Source: Spirochaeta sp. UBA2779 (GTDB lineage: Bacteria; Spirochaetota; Spirochaetia; DSM-2461). Taken from it: a DNA stretch of 20,880 nucleotides. The stretch lies in contig DEIH01000225.1 of NCBI GenBank assembly GCA_002352375.1, forward strand, positions 1 to 20,880, in the 5' to 3' direction. The translations under genes were made by a program, and so were the position numbers. Each line of letters begins with the position of its first letter. The stretch's first letter is position 1. The notes under the pieces are model-generated. The model saw only the letters and a program-made list of their open reading frames with translations, ran no database searches and was not told the origin of the DNA. This document shows positions 1-7,031 of the stretch, piece after piece.

Positions 1-299
1 AGGTTCATCTGATAGCGAAGCTTCCAGTCGGTGGGAACCGGCTCGTATTCACTTGAGATAATTTCCAGGGCTTCTTCGGAATCGGCACTGGGAACAATGG
101 CTCGAATGCCCTGTTCCGGAGCGGTTGCGACAGGGATTCTGATGGTCATATCTGATACATCAAAATACATAACGTAATACGGGACCATTTCGCCTTTAAA
201 CAGGCGTTCTTCGATGTTTTCGACAAGGCCGACGCCCTGCAGAGGGTAAACAACTTGTTGTCCCTTCTTGAATTCGGTTGTATAGGTCTTTTTGGCCAT
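1..299 (-). CDS. CarD/CdnL-family RNA polymerase-binding transcription regulator (5' part; 3' end outside window)
   Basis: The minus strand encodes 99 codons from ATG at 299 without a stop before the window edge. The protein begins MAKKTYTTEFKKGQQVVYP and continues with QGVGLVENIEERLFKGE, the typical start of the CarD/CdnL/TRCF RNA polymerase-interacting domain: a small beta barrel that binds the beta subunit and stabilises the open promoter complex. PYYVMYF and the IRIPV strand follow, then the beginning of the helical DNA-contacting part. Family members are usually about 160-190 residues, so roughly half is missing. An AGGA at 305-308 lies 5 nt before the ATG. The gene is divergent from the plus-strand gene at 371. 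Family assignment is by recognised sequence pattern. Confidence 0.88.
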   Translation of the reverse strand, partial: MAKKTYTTEFKKGQQVVYPLQGVGLVENIEERLFKGEMVPYYVMYFDVSDMTIRIPVATAPEQGIRAIVPSADSEEALEIISSEYEPVPTDWKLRYQMN

Positions 300-308
300 G
301 GCCGTCCT

Positions 309-337
309 AATATATCGAAAACTATTATGGGCGTCAA
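309..337 (-). promoter_or_regulatory. Predicted sigma70-type promoter for the CarD-family gene
   Basis: On the minus strand a -35 box TTGACG (332-337) and a -10 box TATATT (309-314) are separated by exactly 17 bp. Each differs from consensus at one position. The -10 ends only 9 nt before the ATG at 299, so transcription would start at about 300-303, giving an almost leaderless mRNA that excludes the AGGA at 305-308. Either the gene is read leaderless from this promoter or a second upstream promoter exists. Confidence 0.55.
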
Positions 338-370
338 ACCACTGGGGACATCTTCCGATAATAATAGCAT

Positions 371-1621
371 ATGAGCCGAAAAACTATCCCTATTTTGATG
401 ACATCCATAGCCTTTCTCCTTATTGTGCTGGTTGTTATCATCGTATTTATGCTGAACTCTCCGGATTTCCGGGTTGCAAGACAATTCAGAAGTACGGCAT
501 TAAAAACCCTGTTGTCCCGGAGTCCTGATAATCCTGAGGACAATCCTCTGAATCTGAATCTTATCGCAATGGGCTTGCGCAAACCCTATGAAACCGGCGG
601 AAGTCTGGATAACCTGTATCATTTTCTTTCAAAAGACCCCGGCCGCCGTGATTTTCCCGGAGCTGGAGGCCGCAGGAGGTCTGCTGGTTATTTAGGTGGG
701 GCAACGGGTATCAGGGCTGAGCAGTACATTGCCGATATGAGGGCTTCCGGAGACCCGGAGAAACTCCCGGAATGGGTGCCGGAATATACAGGTAAGGTTC
801 GTGCGCTTTTTGACAATGTCAGAAACGATCTTCTTGTTATCACCGGAGTTCCTGAAAACTTGACGGAGTTACCCCGGGGGGATTCATCGGAGAGGTCAAT
901 TACTCAAGACACAGAAGCCGCTGTGGAACATTTTGCGATGATGTGGCTGCCCAGGGGAGAAACAAAATCAACCTATAGTCCAGACCGTCAGAAGATTCGT
1001 GAATTTCTACAGGGAAACAGACGCTTCAGAAAACGGATGGAAGGTATTGATGATGGATGGAAAGAACTTGCAGCCTCCATGTACAACCTCTCGATGAACC
1101 CCCGGTGGCTGATTGCGGTTCACTACTTTCCGGATCTGGAATCAGAATTGGACGAATTAACAAAGATTGTTCTGGCGGCAGATATCTTTCGCCGTCATGA
1201 AGATATGATGAAACTGGTAGCAGGTACTGATGGCCCCGGCATCATGTGGCTACCGGAATTTTCCTACTATAAAAATATTCCGGAGCTTACGGGGCAGATC
1301 AGATCGGCGGATGTTGAGGATGTTACAATATTCTTTGCCAAGGTGAATTTGGGGTATTCTTTTCGTGACGGCCGGACACAATCCTGGCTGAATCGCCGAA
1401 AAGACTGGCTAACAGACTATTTTAATGTGTTTTTCTCGGAAAAAGAATTAAGTGATTTTTCCTCAGTCGATGATGCTGAATGGCGGTTGGCACTGCTCAA
1501 GGGCAGTGGACTGAATGAGATTAATAAAAAAATTGTGCTTACACTGCCATTTGGAACAAAAAAGGTGTACGGGGTTAGGGAACTGGCACTTGTTAAGGTG
1601 AACCTGCTTACAAACCCATAA
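371..1621 (+). CDS. Membrane-anchored protein of unknown function, with a probable compensated double frameshift
   Basis: This 416-residue protein is not one I recognise. Residues about 8-28 form one strongly hydrophobic helix after a short basic start, so it is probably an N-terminally anchored membrane protein with the rest outside the cytoplasm. The remainder is mixed, charged and has no recognised motif. Residues about 89-106 are unusually rich in Gly and Arg; the +1 frame over 639-689 instead reads PAAVIFPELEAAGGLLV, much more like a folded protein. This suggests one extra base near 635 and one missing base near 690, either a real paired mutation or sequence errors. There is no clear Shine-Dalgarno before ATG 371. 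The gene diverges from the CarD gene, and its last 14 bp overlap the convergent binding-protein gene. Confidence 0.6.
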   Translation: MSRKTIPILMTSIAFLLIVLVVIIVFMLNSPDFRVARQFRSTALKTLLSRSPDNPEDNPLNLNLIAMGLRKPYETGGSLDNLYHFLSKDPGRRDFPGAGGRRRSAGYLGGATGIRAEQYIADMRASGDPEKLPEWVPEYTGKVRALFDNVRNDLLVITGVPENLTELPRGDSSERSITQDTEAAVEHFAMMWLPRGETKSTYSPDRQKIREFLQGNRRFRKRMEGIDDGWKELAASMYNLSMNPRWLIAVHYFPDLESELDELTKIVLAADIFRRHEDMMKLVAGTDGPGIMWLPEFSYYKNIPELTGQIRSADVEDVTIFFAKVNLGYSFRDGRTQSWLNRRKDWLTDYFNVFFSEKELSDFSSVDDAEWRLALLKGSGLNEINKKIVLTLPFGTKKVYGVRELALVKVNLLTNP

Positions 1622-3173
1622 CAACACCGGGAATATCGTATCCCAGCCGTGGGGATAGATTCTTAAACGGATGGATGTCCAGAGCATTGGGGTACCATCC
1701 CTCGATAAAACGCCGGTCGATAATATTAACAGCGGGGAAATGCTCGATGGGTATCACTTCACAAGATCTGAGCAGCAGTTCTTCTGCTTCTCTGAGCTTT
1801 GCAAATCTCTGAAGAAAAGGGAGTTTGGCAGCATCATGCAGCAGTTTGTCGTATTCGGTGTCTGAGTAACCCGCGTCGTTGAAGCTGCTTCCCGAGTCCC
1901 ACATGCCCAGAAATGTGTGAGGGTCTGCATAATCCCCGGTCCAGGTAAGGGTGGCGATATCGTACCCTCCGGCTTTTACCGAATCGTAATAATCCGGAAA
2001 CTCGACAATCTGAATCTCAGTGTTCATTCCTAAAACCTCATCCCAGGTGGACTTCATGGCTTCAGCCACCGCATCCTGAGAGGGAACCCGGATAACAGGA
2101 TTCGGTAATCCCATTCCCATTGGATAACCGGCTTTTTCAAACAGAGCCATCGCCTCATCTTTTTGCTCTTCTTTCGGAGGAAAGCCGGCATCGGCCATGG
2201 GGTAATTGGGAATGGGCGGGACAAGGGATGTTCCGGGAATAAGCCGTGTGCTTCGAATCTCATCCCAGGGAACAAGCAGCGCCATGGCCCTTCGGATATC
2301 CGGATTCGACCAGATTGGTGAAGCGTTGGAGAAGTAATAGTAGGTGGTGGAAAAAAGGGGCTCAATGCTCAGGGCTTCGGGTATGGCCAGTTGGGCTGTA
2401 TCCATTCCGGAGATAATCCAGTCAATTTGAAAGCGGTTGAAACCTTCCATGGTTGTATCACTTTCATCGGTAAATAAAAGTCTCAATCCTTCAACCTTTA
2501 CCGAATCGGTATCCCAATAGAGCGGATTCTTATCCAGCAGGATTTCTCCGGAGCTTCGGGCCCGTATAGTGTATGGCCCGTTAACAGGAATCGAGCGGAG
2601 GGCCGACCAATCCGAAACCGTTCTGAAATCCTTGTAAACTGGGGCAAAACTGTAGTGGCAGAGAATGGAGAGAAACTGAGGGGAGGGCTGTTTCAGATTC
2701 ACAACGAGAGTTCTCTCATCAACGGCGGTAATTTTGACATTTTCGGCAGGCCCTGTTCCGGTTCGGTACTCTCTGGCACCGATAATATCATCCAGTAATG
2801 ATGCGTATCCTGCTTCAGTTTCCGGAGAAAGCAGCACCATCCATGAATTCCTGAAGTCTTGAGCGGTAAGACGGTCTCCGTTACTCCAGTTTAAACCTTC
2901 TCTCAAAGTGAAGGTAATCCGGGTGTTATCTTCTGATAATTCCCAGGATTCAGCAGCACCGGGAACCGGCCGTAAGGTGGCTGGATTAAAAATAACCAAA
3001 CCTTCATAGATGCCCGTGAAGATTTGAGCTTCGGTGGTTGTGTAGGCATAATGAGGATTCCAGCTGATTTTTGCCGGGCTGAAATGAACTGTAAATCTGT
3101 AACCGGAAGTTTCAGCTCCCAGCCCTGATACAAACAGGGCAATCAGACAGAACAGCAGGGGTATTTTTTTCAT
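1608..3173 (-). CDS. OppA/DppA-type extracellular solute-binding protein (SBP family 5)
   Basis: This 521-residue protein is predicted to bind peptides or similar solutes in the periplasm. Residues 1-20 form a signal peptide (MKKIPLL, a hydrophobic core, then GLGA before ETSG) with no lipobox, so it is probably soluble rather than lipid-anchored. The body matches SBP_bac_5: an N-terminal ITFTLREGLNWSNGDRLTAQDF segment (given here in shortened form as LREGLNWSNGDRLTAQDF), a WDTDSVKVEGLRL segment, and a C-terminal TWTGDYADPHTFL stretch typical of the family. Length is normal. Its ATG overlaps the stop of the upstream receiver gene by 4 bp (ATGA), implying translational coupling. No ABC permease or ATPase is beside it, so it may serve a transporter elsewhere or act in sensing. 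The 3' end overlaps the convergent gene by 14 bp. Confidence 0.9.
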   Translation of the reverse strand: MKKIPLLFCLIALFVSGLGAETSGYRFTVHFSPAKISWNPHYAYTTTEAQIFTGIYEGLVIFNPATLRPVPGAAESWELSEDNTRITFTLREGLNWSNGDRLTAQDFRNSWMVLLSPETEAGYASLLDDIIGAREYRTGTGPAENVKITAVDERTLVVNLKQPSPQFLSILCHYSFAPVYKDFRTVSDWSALRSIPVNGPYTIRARSSGEILLDKNPLYWDTDSVKVEGLRLLFTDESDTTMEGFNRFQIDWIISGMDTAQLAIPEALSIEPLFSTTYYYFSNASPIWSNPDIRRAMALLVPWDEIRSTRLIPGTSLVPPIPNYPMADAGFPPKEEQKDEAMALFEKAGYPMGMGLPNPVIRVPSQDAVAEAMKSTWDEVLGMNTEIQIVEFPDYYDSVKAGGYDIATLTWTGDYADPHTFLGMWDSGSSFNDAGYSDTEYDKLLHDAAKLPFLQRFAKLREAEELLLRSCEVIPIEHFPAVNIIDRRFIEGWYPNALDIHPFKNLSPRLGYDIPGVVMGL

Positions 3174-3523
3174 GTGAGATAAGTCTCCAGTAATTCTTTG
3201 TAATCATCGGCCCGCAGGGGCTTCACATACACCGAATCAAATGTCGCTTTTAAACGTGGAACGCAGCTGTCATCGCTGGTTATCGCCACAAGAGGTAGAT
3301 TCGGTTTCAGTTTCCTCAGTTTTTTTGCAATCTCATCACCGTTGAGCCCCGGCATGTACTGATCCAGTATAACAAGATCGAAATCTTCCCTGCTGCACCT
3401 ATCCAGAGCCTTTCGTCCATCTTCTTCCAATGTACAATCAATACCGAAATTACGGCACTGTATTTCCATTATTTTTCTATTGGTAAATTCGTCTTCTGCG
3501 TAAAGGATTGATTTATCTTTCAT
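3170..3523 (-). CDS. Stand-alone response-regulator receiver (REC) domain protein
   Basis: This 117-residue protein is a single receiver domain with no output domain. The key residues are present: acidic pair E10/D11, phospho-acceptor D54 in LVILDQYMPG, T82 in the AITS strand and K101 in the VKP motif. It should accept phosphate from a histidine kinase or from the HPt protein encoded just upstream, and either signal by protein contact, as CheY or Spo0F do, or act as a phosphate relay or sink. Its start overlaps the HPt gene by 11 bp and its stop overlaps the binding-protein gene by 4 bp, so the three are almost certainly co-translated. The partner assignment is inference from gene order. Confidence 0.9.
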   Translation of the reverse strand: MKDKSILYAEDEFTNRKIMEIQCRNFGIDCTLEEDGRKALDRCSREDFDLVILDQYMPGLNGDEIAKKLRKLKPNLPLVAITSDDSCVPRLKATFDSVYVKPLRADDYKELLETYLT

Positions 3524-4214
3524 AACCTTTCCCCTTAAACCAGAACTCTATTCTATCCCAGATGGCTTCAAGGCGTCTCTGTTCTTCTGTTGTATCACCC
3601 TTTTCTTTGATTTTTCGTTCCAGAGCCCCGGCTGCCGCAGCTAGTTCAGGAGCCCTGAGTGTCTTTCCGGCACCTTTGAGTGAGTGAGCCGCCCTGAAGT
3701 ATGAATCAGTTTCCGATTTTTCTTTGGTTTTCAGGATGCTGATATACGTCCTGGCTTTTATTAGGAATTCTTCCAGGATAGCCCGGGCATCTTCAATATT
3801 AATCCCTGTTTCCCTTGCCATTGCCCCAATATCCACTGGAGGATATGCCGGAGAGACGGGAAGACTGAGGGTTAAATCAACCCCTTGTTCTCCTATATGA
3901 ATCTGCGGATTCCAGGCGGCAGCTTTTTTTGCAAGGTTTTTCCACAGCGATATAGACCGGGCTGTGGTCGAATTATAGTTGAAGTAAACTCGAATCTCCT
4001 CATCATTGCCGGAAATCCTGATATCAATTCGTGAGACAGAAGCGGGTAGCAGCCCCACCGGCATCATCAGAAGTTCTGTGAAAATATCTTTTTCCCCTTC
4101 CCTTGGGCGACTCAGAGAGGGATCCACCAGTATTTCCACTTTGAGGTTCTGATGAGATTGCCAACTGTGAAACTCGTTACGTATATTTTCCGCAATCTCA
4201 CTGAGAAGAATCAT
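3513..4214 (-). CDS. HPt-domain phosphotransfer protein with a degenerate N-terminal region
   Basis: This 233-residue protein has a C-terminal histidine phosphotransfer domain (about residues 127-230). The motif AAHSLKGAGKTLRAPELA places the phosphorylatable histidine at H177, followed by the usual helix with AGALE. The first 120 residues have alternating strand/helix character (VEILVDP, RIDIRISG, GVDLTLSLPV) that resembles a histidine-kinase ATPase domain stripped of its N and G boxes; this is tentative. No membrane segment is visible. An in-frame TAG lies four codons upstream of ATG 4214, so no extension is possible. The only GGAGGT lies 14 nt upstream, unusually far. It heads the HPt-receiver-binding protein unit. 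Confidence 0.82.
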   Translation of the reverse strand: MILLSEIAENIRNEFHSWQSHQNLKVEILVDPSLSRPREGEKDIFTELLMMPVGLLPASVSRIDIRISGNDEEIRVYFNYNSTTARSISLWKNLAKKAAAWNPQIHIGEQGVDLTLSLPVSPAYPPVDIGAMARETGINIEDARAILEEFLIKARTYISILKTKEKSETDSYFRAAHSLKGAGKTLRAPELAAAAGALERKIKEKGDTTEEQRRLEAIWDRIEFWFKGKGYER

Positions 4215-4273
4215 TCTTATCTAAAGATACCTCCGGTATTGAAGCAAGTCCACTTCATATTCACCGTAAAATC

Positions 4274-4302
4274 TTCACAAAAACTCCATATAATTCGATA
4301 TT
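4274..4302 (+). promoter_or_regulatory. Candidate promoter for the lytic transglycosylase gene
   Basis: TTCACA (4274-4279) and GATATT (4297-4302) are 17 bp apart on the plus strand. A perfect TATAAT also lies at 4289-4294, but without a -35 at normal spacing. Either would give a leader of roughly 80-90 nt. The surrounding gene-free stretch 4215-4386 separates the divergent HPt unit from this gene and is AT-rich; nothing else was recognised in it. Confidence 0.3.
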
Positions 4303-4375
4303 CAGTCTACTTTACCTTCCCTCTTAAATCCTGTTCACTTCCTAACGTTTCAAATTTAGTAGTTTTGTCAAAAAC

Positions 4376-4389
4376 AGGAGCTTTATATC
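4376..4389 (+). promoter_or_regulatory. Shine-Dalgarno AGGAG followed by an ATC start codon
   Basis: AGGAG (4376-4380) is followed after 6 nt by ATC (4387-4389), in frame with the lytic transglycosylase. The codons after ATC give NRILVTIFAIVLGSLGAQN, a textbook signal peptide. No ATG, GTG or TTG occurs in frame between the stops at 4357-4362 and this point. The first canonical in-frame start is GTG at 4507, which has no ribosome binding site and would delete the whole signal peptide. Confidence 0.6.
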
Positions 4390-5073
4390 AACCGTATTCT
4401 TGTCACTATTTTCGCCATTGTTCTCGGATCTCTGGGAGCACAGAATGATTCAGCGGTTTCACAGCCTGCTGCTATAAATGATGCCGATAACCCTTACTAT
4501 ATATATGTGGATTTCAGTTCCGATCAGACCAGCGGCGGTTTGATGGCTCCCTTCAATAATCCATCAACCCGGGCTTCTGTTGTGAAGTTTCTGGAAGAAC
4601 GGATTGGAAAAACTGAAGTGGCGGAAGCCCTGGTTGAAGCCGCAGACCGTTATCAGGTGGATCCCGCTCTTGTAGTGGCTCTCTCCTGGCAGGAAAGCCG
4701 TTTTCAAGCCTCAGCGGCGGGGGTTAACCGGAACAGCACAATTGACCGGGGCCTGATGCAGCTGAACTCCTCAACCTTTACATCGCTGAGTGAGGATGAT
4801 TTTTACAATCCTTATCTCAATGCCGATTATGGTACTTCCTATCTCCGGCAGATACTGGATCTTTCCGGAAACACCGTAACCGCTCTGGCGATGTACAATG
4901 CCGGTCCCGGTCGGGTGGGCAGCCTGGGTGCTCCCAGTATAACTCTGGAATATGTCGATCGTATTTTTGCTTATCGGGATTCTCTGGTTCGGGATTTCTA
5001 CGATGAGTATGCCTCCGGTGGTGTTCTGATGTCCCGGGATATTCAACCTGTGAAAAATCCGGACTATCTTTAA
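4387..5073 (+). CDS. Secreted lytic transglycosylase (SLT domain)
   Basis: Read from ATC 4387 this is a 228-residue exported murein-cleaving enzyme. Residues 1 to about 18 are a signal peptide ending LGSLGA before QND. The SLT fold covers about residues 75-205: AADRYQVDPALVVAL, then SWQESRF with the catalytic glutamate at E103, then RGLMQLNSSTF, the YLNADYGTSYL segment, and ALAMYNAGPGRV. All are hallmarks of the Slt70/MltC-type goose-lysozyme-like fold. It would cleave peptidoglycan non-hydrolytically to 1,6-anhydro-muropeptides in the periplasm. A shorter version from GTG 4507 keeps the catalytic domain but would stay in the cytoplasm, which makes little sense. The next gene follows after 48 bp on the same strand. 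Function is secure; the start is unusual. Confidence 0.85.
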   Translation: MNRILVTIFAIVLGSLGAQNDSAVSQPAAINDADNPYYIYVDFSSDQTSGGLMAPFNNPSTRASVVKFLEERIGKTEVAEALVEAADRYQVDPALVVALSWQESRFQASAAGVNRNSTIDRGLMQLNSSTFTSLSEDDFYNPYLNADYGTSYLRQILDLSGNTVTALAMYNAGPGRVGSLGAPSITLEYVDRIFAYRDSLVRDFYDEYASGGVLMSRDIQPVKNPDYL

Positions 5074-5121
5074 CTGAGAACCAGTCTGTCCGAACCACGG
5101 TTGATCCGGTAAAATCGGGTT

Positions 5122-7020
5122 ATGATTGTAGTACTTAAAAACGGAATCTCTGATTCTGCAAAAAATAATGTTACCGGGTTTCTTTCCTCAAAAGGCTTTC
5201 AGGTACGTGAAATTGTCGGTGAAGAGGATACCGTTTTCGGCGCTGTAGGCAGTGTCCTCATCGATTATCGGGAAGTTGAAGTTCTCCCGGGTGTAGACCG
5301 GGTTATTCCCATAACCAAACCCTATAAGATGGCCTCCCGTGAGTTTCATCCCCGGGATACAGTTGTCAGCATCGGACCGGTGAAGATAGGCGGATCCAGG
5401 ATTGCCGCTATAGCCGGCCCATGTGCCGTTGAATCCCGACAGCAGATACTGGATTGTGCCTGGGCAGTAAAAGAAGCCGGGGCTGTGATGCTTAGAGGTG
5501 GTGCCTACAAGCCCCGAACTTCACCCTATGCTTTCCAGGGCCTGGGTGTGGAAGGTTTGAAATACCTCCGGGAAGCCGGAGATACCACCGGGCTGCCGGT
5601 GGTTTCCGAGGTGGTTTCCCCCAGCGTTGTTGAAGAGATGAGTCGATACGTTCATGCTTTTCAGATCGGCACCCGGAATATGCAGAACTTTGAACTTTTA
5701 AAAACTGTCGGTTCAACAGGAATGCCGGTGATACTGAAAAGAGGGATGGCCGCCACCATAGAAGAATGGTTAATGGCAGCAGAATATCTGCTCTCTTCAG
5801 GTACCGACAATGTGATTCTCTGTGAGCGTGGAATCCGTACATTCGGCCGGGCCACCCGGAATACCCTGGATATATCTGCCATTCCCGTAGTAAGGGAACT
5901 CAGCCACCTGCCGATTATTGTCGATCCCTCCCATGCCACAGGACTTCGTGACAAGGTTCCTCCCATGGCCCTGGCCAGTATTGCTGCCGGAGCCCACGGC
6001 CTTATTGTCGAAGTACATACCAATCCGGATAAATCATTCAGTGACGGGCCTCAGTCTCTCTGGCCTCAGCAGTTTGAGAAACTTCTTCGGGATGTGGAAG
6101 CTCTATGCCCGACGGTAGATCGGGAAATGGCCCGTTTGCCGGAGCGTCATCAGGAAGAAGTACTCCGCTCTCATCTGGGAAACAGCAAAAATGGTGAAAA
6201 ACCCAGGGTAGCTTTTCAGGGAGAACGCGGGGCTTACAGCGAAAGGGCGATACTCAATTATTTTCCCGAGGGCGAAGTTAAGCCGATGCCCCTACCGGGT
6301 TTCAGTGATATTTTTGCCACTGTGTTATCCGGAGATGCCTCCTGGGGAATGGTTCCCATCGAAAACTCCCTGGCCGGCAGCGTCCTTGAAAACTATGATT
6401 TACTTACCCGTCATCCGGATGTGAAAATTGTCGGTGAGATAAAAGTGCGCATCAGGCACAATCTGATCGTTATTCCCGGCACTGTAGAGAGCGGAATTAC
6501 AAAGGTGTACTCCCATCCTCAAGCCCTCTCCCAATGCGCCGAATACATCAGTAAAAAAGCCTGGGAAGCAGTTCCGTATTTTGATACCGCCGGTGCTGCA
6601 GCTATGGTAGCCCGGGAAAAAGACCCAACCATCGCCGCCATCGCCAGTGCCGCTGCTGCGGAGTATCACAAAATGGAAATACTCGCCGAAGATATCGAAA
6701 CCAACCCGAGAAACTATACCCGTTTTGCAGTTATAGCTCTTTCGGACACTGGAGAGCCGGAGAATGCGGATAAAGCCTCCTTCACCTTCTCGATAAAAAG
6801 CCATCCGGGATCTCTTGCAGATTGTCTTGAAGTACTCAAAGAGTACGGAGTTGATATGACCAAGCTGGAGTCCCGGCCAATCGCCGGACAACCCTGGAGT
6901 TACATGTTCTACGTGGATGTTTTGCTCCCTGAAAATCCGGCTGTATTTAAAAAGGCGGAGGCAGCGTTCAGAGATGCAGCAGAAGAGTACCGAAATCTCG
7001 GGATTTACCGTTCGAGTTAA
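5122..7020 (+). CDS. Bifunctional DAHP synthase - prephenate dehydratase (with C-terminal ACT domain)
   Basis: This 632-residue fusion joins two phenylalanine-pathway enzymes. Residues 1-70 resemble the small N-terminal regulatory domain of Thermotoga-type DAHP synthases. Residues about 85-345 are a class I-beta (KDSA-like) DAHP synthase with GPCAVES (99-105), RGGAYKPRTS (125-134) and DPSHATG (from 268); it condenses PEP with erythrose 4-phosphate. After a hydrophilic linker, residues about 360-545 are prephenate dehydratase: VAFQGERGAYSE, VPIENSLAG and the NYTRF motif with catalytic T533. Residues about 550-632 are an ACT domain with ESRP at 583-586, the usual phenylalanine-binding element. 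No chorismate mutase domain is visible. The start ATG has only a weak ribosome binding site. Phenylalanine feedback on both activities is plausible inference. Confidence 0.93.
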   Translation: MIVVLKNGISDSAKNNVTGFLSSKGFQVREIVGEEDTVFGAVGSVLIDYREVEVLPGVDRVIPITKPYKMASREFHPRDTVVSIGPVKIGGSRIAAIAGPCAVESRQQILDCAWAVKEAGAVMLRGGAYKPRTSPYAFQGLGVEGLKYLREAGDTTGLPVVSEVVSPSVVEEMSRYVHAFQIGTRNMQNFELLKTVGSTGMPVILKRGMAATIEEWLMAAEYLLSSGTDNVILCERGIRTFGRATRNTLDISAIPVVRELSHLPIIVDPSHATGLRDKVPPMALASIAAGAHGLIVEVHTNPDKSFSDGPQSLWPQQFEKLLRDVEALCPTVDREMARLPERHQEEVLRSHLGNSKNGEKPRVAFQGERGAYSERAILNYFPEGEVKPMPLPGFSDIFATVLSGDASWGMVPIENSLAGSVLENYDLLTRHPDVKIVGEIKVRIRHNLIVIPGTVESGITKVYSHPQALSQCAEYISKKAWEAVPYFDTAGAAAMVAREKDPTIAAIASAAAAEYHKMEILAEDIETNPRNYTRFAVIALSDTGEPENADKASFTFSIKSHPGSLADCLEVLKEYGVDMTKLESRPIAGQPWSYMFYVDVLLPENPAVFKKAEAAFRDAAEEYRNLGIYRSS

Positions 7021-7031
7021 TCTGCGGCTGT

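Noticed and set aside
146..484. 112-codon minus-strand ORF across the CarD start and the divergent gene
   Set aside because: It occupies a different frame from the CarD reading, which is clearly recognisable, and has an implausible Arg/Ser-rich composition.
4260..4278. Two TTCAC pentamers resembling the CreB box, upstream of the lytic transglycosylase
   Set aside because: The spacer is 9 nt rather than 6, the site is far from the cre genes, and the pentamer is common in AT-rich DNA.
4507..5073. GTG 4507 as the start of the lytic transglycosylase
   Set aside because: No ribosome binding site, and it removes the in-frame signal peptide encoded from 4387.
6400..6891. 163-codon minus-strand ORF inside the prephenate dehydratase region
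   Set aside because: It lies wholly antisense to a well-supported coding domain and has no recognisable motif or ribosome binding site.
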